A DNA stretch of 64,000 bases, from NCBI RefSeq assembly GCF_008017455.1, contig NZ_VRTY01000004.1:34486-98485 (forward strand), given 5' to 3'. Below, piece by piece: positions 36,763 through 44,556 of the stretch. Both the position numbers and the translations under genes were made by a program. Each line of letters opens with the position of its first letter. Position 1 is the first letter of the stretch. This DNA comes from Pontibacter qinzhouensis. Its GTDB lineage: Bacteria > Bacteroidota > Bacteroidia > Cytophagales > Hymenobacteraceae. Below the pieces are notes generated by a model. That model did not search any database. It was not told the origin of the DNA and worked only from the letters and a program-made list of their open reading frames with translations.

Positions 36763-38538
36763 ATGATTGAGATCATCAGTAAAAATCAAGTATCGGCTGC
36801 CGCAGCCCTCGACAAATTCAAAGTGTCGTTTCTGTCGCCGTGGCTTATGCAGGTGCTCCAGATAAAGAGCCTGAATGAGTTGTATGCATCCGCCCATACC
36901 CTCGATGGTTTCACTTTTGTAGAGGAAATTTTGAAACGGCTTTCTATTCAGGTAGAGATCCATCCGCAGGACCTGCAGCATATTCCGGCAACAGGTGCCT
37001 TTATAGCAGTAGCTAACCACCCGTATGGTGCCTTAGATGGCCTACTTATGCTGAAGCTCCTGGGTACTGCACGCCCTGACTTTAAACTGATGGCCAACCA
37101 CCTGCTCCAGCAAGTACCCAACCTGCTGGACGTGCTGCTTCCGGTTAACGCCATGCAGGATACAAAAAAAAGCAGTTTCAGTGGTGTGCGTACGGCTCTC
37201 CGCCAACTCCACAACGATATGCCTGTAGGTATTTTTCCTGCCGGGGAGGTATCCAGCTTTCATTGGCAGACTTCTGCTGTCTCAGACCCGGCCTGGCACC
37301 CGTCAGTGGGTAAATTGGTACAACTGGCGAAGGTGCCTGTGCTACCAGTTTACTTCAGCGGCCACAATGGCCTTACCTTTAGCCTGGCAGGCCTGCTGCA
37401 CCCCTTGCTACGCACTGCACAACTTCCGGCTCAGTTGCTGAACAAACAGGGCCAGAAAGTACTGGTTCGAATAGGGAAACCAATCTACGGAAAAGAAATT
37501 CAGGCCCTCTCGCCAACGCAACTCCTGCCCTACCTTCGCGCCAAAACCTATGCCCTCGGCGCATGCCTGCGGGATGAGGAAAAAGAGATTTTGCAGCGGC
37601 TAAGCTCTACTGTGCAGCCAGCACCAGTTGTAGCCGAAACAGACCAGGAGCTGCTGTACCAGGAAATTTCCAACCTCCGGCCTTCTGCCAAATTAGTACA
37701 ATACAAGCACCTGGAGGTTTATATGGCGGTGCAGCAGGAAGTACCGCACGTGGTTAACGAAATAGGTCGGCTACGGGAATTAACTTTTCGGGCAGCAGGC
37801 GAAGGCACTAACCTGGCCATAGACCTCGACGAATATGACCGGTATTACCACCACCTGTTCCTTTACGACCAGAAAGCCCGCAAACTGGTGGGTGCTTACC
37901 GGCTTGGCAAAGGCAAGTTTATACTCAAAAAGTTCGGGAAGAAAGGGTTTTACCTGCACTCACTTTTTAAAATGAAGAAAGGGTTTGTGCCAACGCTAAA
38001 AAACTCGCTGGAGCTAGGCCGCGCCTTTGTGCGCCAGGAGTACCAGCGCCAGCCTCTGCCCCTGCTCCTGCTCTGGAAAGGCATTGCCACCTACCTCGAA
38101 AATAAACTCAGTTACCGCTATTTAATAGGTTCGGTCAGCATCAGCGATCAGTTTTCATCTATGTCTAAAATGCTGATGGTCGATTTTATAACCACGCACT
38201 ACTACGACCTGGAGCTGGCAGCGCTGGTGCAGGCGCGTAAAAAATTCCGCTATCGCTTTTCGAAAGAGCATTACGAAACAGTTCTGAACCAAAACGTTTC
38301 TTCCATCGATTCGCTGGAGAAGCTCGTTTCGTACCTCGATCCTAAACAGAGAACATTGCCGGTACTGCTAAAAAAATACCTGCAGCAAAACGCCCGCATC
38401 ATCGGCTTCAATATAGACCCCAAATTTTCTAATTCTTTAGATGGATTTATGGTGATGGATGTTACCACGCTTCCTGCTACCACTGCTCGTTTGCTGGAAC
38501 GCTACACCAGCAGTAACTCTGAAGAAACCCTTGGCTAA
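36763..38538 (+). CDS. olsF: bifunctional acyltransferase, OlsF-type (PlsC-like plus GNAT N-acyltransferase)
   Basis: 591 residues from the ATG at 36763; a TTG frame from 36745 is possible but overlaps a -7-like element. N-terminal half (about 60-280) is a PlsC-family O-acyltransferase: VANHPYGALDG for the NHx4D-like block and GIFPAGEVSSF for the glycerol-phosphate-binding block. C-terminal half (about 300-560) is a hemolysin/OlsB-like GNAT N-acyltransferase (RELTFRAAGEGTNLAIDLDE, then FVRQEYQ and LIGSVSISDQF). This domain order is that of OlsF, which makes lyso-ornithine lipid and then acylates it; known in Flavobacterium and Serratia. Amino-acid specificity is inferred. The last codons (ETLG-stop) are supplied by repeat copy 12. 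Confidence 0.85.
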   Translation: MIEIISKNQVSAAAALDKFKVSFLSPWLMQVLQIKSLNELYASAHTLDGFTFVEEILKRLSIQVEIHPQDLQHIPATGAFIAVANHPYGALDGLLMLKLLGTARPDFKLMANHLLQQVPNLLDVLLPVNAMQDTKKSSFSGVRTALRQLHNDMPVGIFPAGEVSSFHWQTSAVSDPAWHPSVGKLVQLAKVPVLPVYFSGHNGLTFSLAGLLHPLLRTAQLPAQLLNKQGQKVLVRIGKPIYGKEIQALSPTQLLPYLRAKTYALGACLRDEEKEILQRLSSTVQPAPVVAETDQELLYQEISNLRPSAKLVQYKHLEVYMAVQQEVPHVVNEIGRLRELTFRAAGEGTNLAIDLDEYDRYYHHLFLYDQKARKLVGAYRLGKGKFILKKFGKKGFYLHSLFKMKKGFVPTLKNSLELGRAFVRQEYQRQPLPLLLLWKGIATYLENKLSYRYLIGSVSISDQFSSMSKMLMVDFITTHYYDLELAALVQARKKFRYRFSKEHYETVLNQNVSSIDSLEKLVSYLDPKQRTLPVLLKKYLQQNARIIGFNIDPKFSNSLDGFMVMDVTTLPATTARLLERYTSSNSEETLG

Positions 38539-38583
38539 TAATTGACAAAAACGGTTCTGAAGGCCATTTTCATTTGAATAATT
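38527..38583 (+). repeat. interspersed repeat, copy 12, overlapping the olsF stop
   Basis: Starts ACCCTTGGCT, core GGTTCTGAAGG, ends TTTTCATTTGAATAATT. Its first 12 bases encode the end of OlsF and its stop codon (TAA within CTTGGCTAA). The only copy overlapping a coding region. Confidence 0.87.
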
Positions 38584-38970
38584 TAGAGGTGCTTCCAGAG
38601 TTCATCGGAAGTCTGCCCCTAGCGCAGGTACAGACTTAAAAGTAAACCAAGTAGTTGTTGCAGTAGTACGTATTGCGGCAGGTAACAACAGGGCAGAAAA
38701 GGCAGCCAGTGCACAGCTTTAAAATATACTTTCTGAGCGTTCAGCATAAAATTAAAGAGAGAACAGCAACTATGCGACTTAGAACCCAACTCCCAGTAGC
38801 CTTTGCTGATGCTACTCGTCCACAAGATCCCTGCCCAATGACAAAAAGTGTGGCAGTGAAATTAGAGCCGAAGAATTAGCGTCTACCGCACGACTCGGGT
38901 CAAATTAATTATTCTAATGAAATTACCCTTCCAAACCTATTCTGACCTTTTTCAGGTCAAGGGTTGATGT
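38539..38970. other. intergenic region between olsF and the GH1 gene
   Basis: Repeat copies 12 (plus) and 13 (minus) bracket the gap with their 3' boxes facing inward. Overlapping short frames at 38619-38879 on both strands have no recognisable content. No gene is supported. Confidence 0.5.
38907..38964 (-). repeat. interspersed repeat, copy 13
   Basis: Reverse orientation; complement starts ACCCTTGACC, core GGTTTGGAAGG, 3' box TTTCATTAGAATAATT; ends 7 bases before the GH1 stop. Confidence 0.86.
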
Positions 38971-40314
38971 TTATAATGTTGCCTTGCCCTGCAGAAAATC
39001 GCGGTACCAGTAACCGGAGCTTTTAATGGTGCGCTGCAGGGTTTCGTAATCTACATGCACCAGCCCGAAACGTGGATCGTAGCCTTCTGCCCACTCAAAA
39101 TTATCCACAAACGACCATACAAAATAACCACTTACCTTAACTCCTTCTGCCTTAGCCCGATGTACCTGCTGCAGGTATTGCTGCAGAAAAGCAACCCGCT
39201 GCGGGTCGTGTACCTTCCCATCCAGAACCTGATCAGGGAAGGCGGCCCCATTTTCGGTTACAATGAGTTTCGGGATGTTGGCGTACTGGCTAAATTGGTG
39301 CAGCATGTGGTAAATACTTTCGGGGTACACTTCCCAGTTCATGAGCGTGTAGGGCACGTTTCGTTTGCGTGCCGGCACCAGGTTGGCTTGCAGAAATGGG
39401 GTCCAGAACGAATGTTTTACAACTTCGCGGGTATAGTTCTGCACACCAATAAAATCGAACTCGAAGGGCAGGAGATCTTCGTCGCCAGGTTTCATGTATT
39501 TTTCGATTCGCCGCATAAACTTCAGGTCATCGAGGGGGTAGCCCAAACCTAACGCCGGCTCCAGGAACAGGCGGTTTAGCAGGGCATCTACACGGCGAAC
39601 AGTGCGAGCATCTTTCTCCTCTGGCCTGTAAGGAGTGATGTAGGAGCAGGAAAAGGTGGTGCCAATGGTTGCCTCCGGTTGCAAACGCCTGATGGTGCGC
39701 CCGCCTATGGCCTGGCAAAGGGCTGCATGATGCACCGCTGGCACAAACGACCCAAACCCTCTCCGGCCGGGAGCATGCACGCCTAAAAAATAGCCTGCCC
39801 CTGTAAACACCATCGGCTCATTTAGCACCATCCAGTGGTTAACTCTGTCACCAAATTGGTTTACGCACAAGGTTGTGTATTCTTCGAACCAGTCCAGCAC
39901 AGCACGGTTGGTCCAGCCGCCCTGCTTCTCCAGGGCGTGCGGCAGGTCCCAGTGGTAAAGCGTAACCCAGGGCGTAATGCCGAGTTCCAGGCAATGGTCA
40001 ATCAGGCGGTTGTAGTAGGCTAAGCCGGCTTTGTTTGGCCTGCCAAACCCCTGGGGCAGGAGCCGCGGCCACGAGAGCGAAAACCTGAAATTCGGGATAT
40101 GCATTTGCTGCATCAGTTCCAGATCATCGGGGTACCGGTTAAAAAAATCGCAGGCCAGGTTGCCGTTGTGGTTCAGCTTTACTTTGCCTTTTGTGCCCGA
40201 AAATACATCCCAGATCGAAGCTCCTTTCCCCTCAGCTTCATGTGCTCCTTCTATTTGGTAGGCTGCCGTAGATACTCCCCAACAGAAGTCGTTGCCAAAC
40301 GCGTCTCTAGTCAA
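38971..40314 (-). CDS. family 1 glycoside hydrolase (beta-glucosidase type)
   Basis: 447 residues, the usual GH1 length, no signal peptide. Retaining glycosidase: acid/base E166 in LNEPMVF and nucleophile E354 in IVTENGAAF; GH1 entry motif DFCWGVSTAAYQIEGA (9-24) and FRFSLSWPRLLPQG. Probably hydrolyses beta-glucosides or beta-galactosides in the cytoplasm; the exact sugar is not determinable. It is followed on the same strand order by nothing closer than repeat copy 13; upstream, a glycosyltransferase gene ends 94 bases before its start. Confidence 0.95.
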   Translation of the reverse strand: MTRDAFGNDFCWGVSTAAYQIEGAHEAEGKGASIWDVFSGTKGKVKLNHNGNLACDFFNRYPDDLELMQQMHIPNFRFSLSWPRLLPQGFGRPNKAGLAYYNRLIDHCLELGITPWVTLYHWDLPHALEKQGGWTNRAVLDWFEEYTTLCVNQFGDRVNHWMVLNEPMVFTGAGYFLGVHAPGRRGFGSFVPAVHHAALCQAIGGRTIRRLQPEATIGTTFSCSYITPYRPEEKDARTVRRVDALLNRLFLEPALGLGYPLDDLKFMRRIEKYMKPGDEDLLPFEFDFIGVQNYTREVVKHSFWTPFLQANLVPARKRNVPYTLMNWEVYPESIYHMLHQFSQYANIPKLIVTENGAAFPDQVLDGKVHDPQRVAFLQQYLQQVHRAKAEGVKVSGYFVWSFVDNFEWAEGYDPRFGLVHVDYETLQRTIKSSGYWYRDFLQGKATL

Positions 40315-40408
40315 CTAGTATTTGTTTATTGGTTAAAAAATTATTTCGTGCCAGCAGCACCTGCTGTCCGGTGCTGCAACCGAAGCCGGTTTAAGAACTA
40401 TTTCTGCG

Positions 40409-41395
40409 CTATGTATTTTCCAGTATAATGCGCTCCACCAGTGCCTCTGTCTCATCGGGGTAATGTACAGGCACTGTCTGCCCTTCTGCCAGCCACTGGT
40501 GCAGGGCGGGCAGGTGCTTTTTCTTTAAACTTTTGATGGTAGGTATGCCCATGTGCTGCAGCACGGCAGCATTGCAGACCTGCTCAAACTGGTTTTTCAT
40601 GGGCACCACCATCAGCTTTTTCTGCAGGTAAAGCACTTCGGAGGGAGTTCCGAAACCTGCTGCACACAGTACACCCGAAGCAGATGCCATGCTCTGCAGA
40701 AATGCCTCCTGCTGCACAGGCCGCACCCAAACATTATCTAGCCTGAACTCCTGCTTGTTGTGCTTCGAAAAAACCTGCCACTCTACCCGCTTCAGTTGCG
40801 TGAGCCGGTTCACGATTTTATGGTCTTCGTGCGCAGGCAGGTACACCGTATAATGCCCCTGGTTCGTCACCGGTATTTGGCGAACCTCCTTCCGGATAAT
40901 GGGCGTGTAAATGCTATCGTGAAAGCGGGCAAAATGAAAGCCGTAATGCGCGGTAGTAGGCGCATAGTTCCGAAGTATAAGTTTCCCCAACATATCGTTT
41001 TCGAGAGGTTGCGGTACATGCGGGCTTAGCACTGCCACCTGGTTGCTTAAGCCAATACATGCCTTTTTAGCCCAGGTACACGCCCAGGCCGATATTGGCT
41101 CAAAATCTGAAATAACCAAATCATATTCCTGCACCTGCAACAACTTCATCTCCCTGAAAAAGCTTCTGGAGTTAACCTGGGCAAAGGTCTTGTAAAAATC
41201 TACTCCACCGTTCTTGCCGAATATAAAGCTGAGGCCTCGCAACCTGTATTTAACCGGGTATGGCAAAGCAAGATCTACCTGACAACCGCTAACAAGCAGA
41301 TCGAGGGTGCCATATTTCTGCAGCACAGGTATTATGTCGAGGGCACGGGTCAGGTGCCCGTTGCCGGTACCCTGAATGGCGTATAGAATTCTCAA
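40409..41395 (-). CDS. glycosyltransferase-like protein (GT-B, Glyco_trans_1_3 type)
   Basis: 328 residues. N-terminus RILYAIQGTGNGHLTRALDI is the nucleotide-sugar-transferase-like GxGHxxR motif. A C-terminal half contains CAAGFGTPSEVLYLQKKLMV and NAAVLQHMGI, as in UDP-GlcNAc transferase MurG/GT28-like proteins. The set belongs to a poorly characterised family of bacterial and archaeal proteins. Substrate unknown; it could decorate a lipid or envelope glycan. It lies 94 bases upstream of the GH1 gene on the same strand. Confidence 0.75.
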   Translation of the reverse strand: MRILYAIQGTGNGHLTRALDIIPVLQKYGTLDLLVSGCQVDLALPYPVKYRLRGLSFIFGKNGGVDFYKTFAQVNSRSFFREMKLLQVQEYDLVISDFEPISAWACTWAKKACIGLSNQVAVLSPHVPQPLENDMLGKLILRNYAPTTAHYGFHFARFHDSIYTPIIRKEVRQIPVTNQGHYTVYLPAHEDHKIVNRLTQLKRVEWQVFSKHNKQEFRLDNVWVRPVQQEAFLQSMASASGVLCAAGFGTPSEVLYLQKKLMVVPMKNQFEQVCNAAVLQHMGIPTIKSLKKKHLPALHQWLAEGQTVPVHYPDETEALVERIILENT

Positions 41396-41802
41396 TGATC
41401 AGACCTGATTTTGTGAAGCATCATTATAGGGGTATAGCCAGAGGCGGAACTATCGGTTTGCTTCCGTAAAAGCCTTTCGGTACTTCCGGAGCCAAAATTC
41501 ACACTCTCCTTTTACCTCATCATGATCAGATCATTATGTTTAAGTAAAACAATTTATGGCAACCATTCACCTAAGCCAGAAGGCAACTATATAAAAGGAT
41601 AACAGAGATAAGATTATAAGCAAGTGCTGCAGAAGCTGCTAAATTAAATCTTGTTTTTGTCTTATTTAAGCCATTCTACCTGTTCTTAATATTAAGGTTT
41701 TGTTATGTCTCTTTAGAAGGCCAACCCCGGTGTAGCGAGAGCGTTCTAATGGTTTTCAGGTATATTTTTTTAGGCCTGCATCTTTAAAAGAATACATTTC
41801 CT
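41396..41802. other. divergent intergenic region, no feature recognised
   Basis: Between the glycosyltransferase (minus) and the OpgC-like gene (plus). No coding region or hairpin seen. TACATTTC at about 41793 is a near match to the -7 element of the plus-strand gene. Confidence 0.4.
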
Positions 41803-42927
41803 ATGAAACGAAACCACCAGATTGATTTTTTCAAAGGACTATTGCTACTTATTATTACTGTAGATCATTTCATGGATTCTGACAATCTCCTGAAAAAGTT
41901 CACTTTTGAGTTTGTAGGACCTGTTTCTGCTGCAGAAGGCTTTGTGTTTTTGTCGGGGTTAACGGTGGGGTTAATATACACTTCTAAATTGAGTAAGGCT
42001 GGAATAGCTTCTGTCGTTTCGGCAACACGTAAAAAGGCCTGGCACATTTACAGGCACCACTTCCTGTTGTTTTTGCTGGCCTGGGTATTTCTAGTTTCGG
42101 AGCAGGCATCGTTTCAGTATTGGGAAGGCGAATATGCCGCTATACTGGAACTTCCGTTACAGACGTTGCTCCTGGGCGGTCTTCTGGTTTATCAGCCTTT
42201 CCTGCTCGATATACTGCCAATGTACGTGCTGTTTATGTTACTCACGCCGTACATACTGCGCTTATACAGGGAAAGGTTTCATTGGCAGGTGTTAGCACTT
42301 TCGTTCCTGGTTTACCTGGAGGGTACCTTTGGTATTATAATACCTGCAACAGATTCCTTTTTAACCAATTCTCCGCTGCTATCGGGGTACTTTAACTTGC
42401 TGTGCTGGCAGTTCCTGTTCACAGGAGGGCTATTTGTCGGGCATCTTATTTTCTACCAAAAAACAGAGCCGATCCGGAAGAGCAAGCCCCTGCTGTACCT
42501 GTCTTTGCTGGTTTGCTTTCCGCTTTTCTTCATCAATTTTTTTTATATATCGCTCGAAGGCATTAACCTGGAGTTCTGGACTGAGCGTGGGCACCTACGG
42601 CCGCTCAGACTGTTAAACTTTGCGGCACTCGTGGTTATTCTTTCGCACCTGGCCACTCGTTTTAAAAGCTGGTTTCAGGCAAAAGCAGTGTGCTACCTGG
42701 GCAGGCATTCGCTACAGGTGTTTTCGTTACACATTCTGTTGGTGCTTTTCTTTAAGCCGCTTATTACGAACCTGAATACTGTTTACCCGGTTAAGCTCAC
42801 CAACAACTTTTATTTTTACCCGGTAGGTACCGCTATGGTCCTTTTTATCATGATTCCAACCTTGTATTTGGCTCCCTTACTGGCAGCCTACCGGAAACAA
42901 AGTGCTCAGGTAAAACAAACCACCTGA
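41803..42927 (+). CDS. OpgC-like membrane protein (acyltransferase-3 type)
   Basis: 374 residues with about ten membrane helices. The N-terminus QIDFFKGLLLLIITVDHF is the OpgC/acyltransferase-3 motif with catalytic-type histidine in VDHF, followed by AAEGFVFLSGLTVGLIY. OpgC proteins transfer succinyl groups to osmoregulated periplasmic glucans; the substrate in Bacteroidota is unknown. The TAnnTTTG-like element just upstream and the following 22-base gap to the convergent phosphoesterase gene are noted. Confidence 0.82.
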   Translation: MKRNHQIDFFKGLLLLIITVDHFMDSDNLLKKFTFEFVGPVSAAEGFVFLSGLTVGLIYTSKLSKAGIASVVSATRKKAWHIYRHHFLLFLLAWVFLVSEQASFQYWEGEYAAILELPLQTLLLGGLLVYQPFLLDILPMYVLFMLLTPYILRLYRERFHWQVLALSFLVYLEGTFGIIIPATDSFLTNSPLLSGYFNLLCWQFLFTGGLFVGHLIFYQKTEPIRKSKPLLYLSLLVCFPLFFINFFYISLEGINLEFWTERGHLRPLRLLNFAALVVILSHLATRFKSWFQAKAVCYLGRHSLQVFSLHILLVLFFKPLITNLNTVYPVKLTNNFYFYPVGTAMVLFIMIPTLYLAPLLAAYRKQSAQVKQTT

Positions 42928-42949
42928 TGTTAAAAGAACAATAGTTACT

Positions 42950-43801
42950 TTAAGCAGATTTGAGGTTAAACTCCACCATTAAACGCTCAAAAAGTTCGAG
43001 GTTTGTTTCTACCTGATGCTCTGCCGTATCTTCTTCCTCCAGTTGTTGCATCCGCTGGTCCTCCTGGAACTTATATAACTTCCACTCCCCCTCCTGGTAC
43101 TCCAGCGAGGTAAGGTTCTCGATCCAGTCGCCGGAGTTCAGGTAGGTAACTTTGCCTTCTGACGTGACAATATCTTTTATTTCCGGATGATGAATATGGC
43201 CACACACAACGTAATCGAAAGCGTTGGAGATGGCAATATCGGAGGCTGTTTTCTCGAAGTTGTTTATAAACTTAACCGCCGATTTAACCCTGTTTTTAAT
43301 GTTGCGCGATAAGTATACTTTCTCACGGTTAAGCTTGCGGCAGCAGAAATTGACAAACCGGTTCAGCAGTATGAGCAGGTCGTAACCCTCGGCCCCGAGT
43401 TTGGCCAGCCACTTGGAGTGCTGCATGGTTACATCGAACACATCGCCATGAAAAATCCAGGCTGACTTGCCGTCGAGGTTCAGCACCAGCTTGTTCACGA
43501 TCTGGAAAGAACTCATTTTGAAACCGACGAATTTCCGTAGCATTTCGTCGTGGTTGCCAGTTACGTAGTATATGCGGGTTCCTTTGGTCATGAGGCTGAG
43601 CAGGTGCTTTACAACCTTCATGTGGGCTGTCGGCCAGTAACTTTTGTTAAACTGCCAGATGTCTATAATGTCTCCGTTCAGGACGAGCGTTCTGGGCTTA
43701 ATGCTTTTCAGGTATCGCAGAAGTTCGGTTGCGTGGCAGCCATAAGTACCTAAATGCACATCTGATATCACTACCAGTTCTACTCTTCTTTTTTTTGCCA
43801 T
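42950..43801 (-). CDS. metallophosphoesterase, UDP-2,3-diacylglucosamine hydrolase (LpxH)-like
   Basis: 283 residues from the ATG at 43801 (MAKKRRVELVVISDVHLG). The same frame runs to 44050, but those extra residues lie in intergenic sequence and lack coding character, so 43801 is chosen. Calcineurin-fold metal ligands are all visible: DVHLG, GDIIDIW, GNHDEM, HGDVFD and GHIHHPE. Related proteins hydrolyse UDP-2,3-diacylglucosamine in lipid A synthesis or act as related phosphoesterases. A soluble protein, possibly peripheral to the membrane. LpxH or a neighbouring subfamily is the most likely identity. Confidence 0.85.
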   Translation of the reverse strand: MAKKRRVELVVISDVHLGTYGCHATELLRYLKSIKPRTLVLNGDIIDIWQFNKSYWPTAHMKVVKHLLSLMTKGTRIYYVTGNHDEMLRKFVGFKMSSFQIVNKLVLNLDGKSAWIFHGDVFDVTMQHSKWLAKLGAEGYDLLILLNRFVNFCCRKLNREKVYLSRNIKNRVKSAVKFINNFEKTASDIAISNAFDYVVCGHIHHPEIKDIVTSEGKVTYLNSGDWIENLTSLEYQEGEWKLYKFQEDQRMQQLEEEDTAEHQVETNLELFERLMVEFNLKSA

Positions 43802-44020
43802 GGCAGATTTGTTTTTGCAGCCCACCTGTGCTTTGCCCAAATAAAAATGACAGATTAAAATGTTCTCCGGCGCAAGTACACCTTGCCTGAGGTAACAGTG
43901 CCTATGCGTGAAGCTCCTTGGCCTACCTATAACTCCAAAAGAAGCCCGATAAGTAGGAAGACTAACACTTACCCACAAGTTGAAGCAGGTTGATTCGTAG
44001 TAGTAAAAAATACATGTTTT

Positions 44021-44054
44021 CAGGTTGCTAATAGCTGGTGCTATTAGCAACCTG
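44021..44054. terminator. 14-bp perfect hairpin abutting repeat copy 14
   Basis: caggttgctaatag (44021-44034) and its exact complement (44041-44054), loop ctggtg. Repeat copy 14 starts at the next base. No gene stop is close, so its role is unclear. Confidence 0.55.
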
Positions 44055-44112
44055 AATTATTCAAATGAAAAGTGCCTTCCAAAGCTTTTTCAGCTAAAAT
44101 TATCCAAGGCTA
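44055..44112 (-). repeat. interspersed repeat, copy 14
   Basis: Reverse orientation; complement has a slightly degraded 5' box (TAGCCTTGGA), core GCTTTGGAAGG, and 3' box TTTTCATTTGAATAATT. Directly follows the hairpin at 44021-44054. Confidence 0.82.
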
Positions 44113-44337
44113 CTTTCCCGGAAACGTGTTCCTTAAGCTTTGTTGAATTTTAATGGAGAGTTAAAAGAGTGCAACCTGAATAAAAAAAGGCTTAGCACAT
44201 TGCCGCTTGTCTGCTGAAGTAAATGAAGTAGCTTTCTCATAAGTCATAACATATTTAGTACTGTGCACTAAATTACAAAATGCTTATTACCTGAACATTA
44301 TGACTGCATCATGTTTGGGTTACGACTTCTCTGCGAG

Positions 44338-44395
44338 TACCCTTGCCAATAATTTAACTATTTTCCTTTGGAAGGCTGTTTTTATTAGAATAATT
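44338..44395 (+). repeat. interspersed repeat, copy 15
   Basis: Starts TACCCTTGCC, core CCTTTGGAAGG, ends TTTTTATTAGAATAATT. Confidence 0.87.
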
Positions 44396-44501
44396 CATTT
44401 ATGTGGTAATTGCTGATCATGCTTTATAGCTGCTGAGAGCTACAAAGAGTCTTTACCAGGTGCACCCGTTCCTACAGCATCAGCCGAAAAAGCAGGCAAA
44501 A

Positions 44502-44535
44502 AAAAGCAGCGACAGGTTTAGTTGCCGCTGCTTTT
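44502..44535 (-). terminator. terminator of the large secreted protein gene
   Basis: aaaagcagcg (44502-44511) pairs with cgctgctttt (44526-44535), between the stop at 44557 and an A-rich tract that gives a U-run on the minus strand. Confidence 0.8.
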
Positions 44536-44556
44536 GCTGATAGTATTATAATCTAC

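Larger units (their letters stand above)
43802..44556. other. intergenic region with hairpins and two repeat copies
   Basis: Contains the hairpin at 44021-44054, repeat copies 14 and 15, and the downstream terminator of the large secreted protein (44502-44535). No coding region is supported. Confidence 0.55.

Noticed and set aside
38619..38879. Overlapping short ORFs on both strands
   Set aside because: Mutually shadowing frames without domain or membrane pattern, between two repeat copies.
43802..44050. 83-residue N-terminal extension of the phosphoesterase
   Set aside because: Sequence lacks coding character and lies in intergenic DNA that includes a perfect hairpin; MAKKRRVELVVISD is the natural start.
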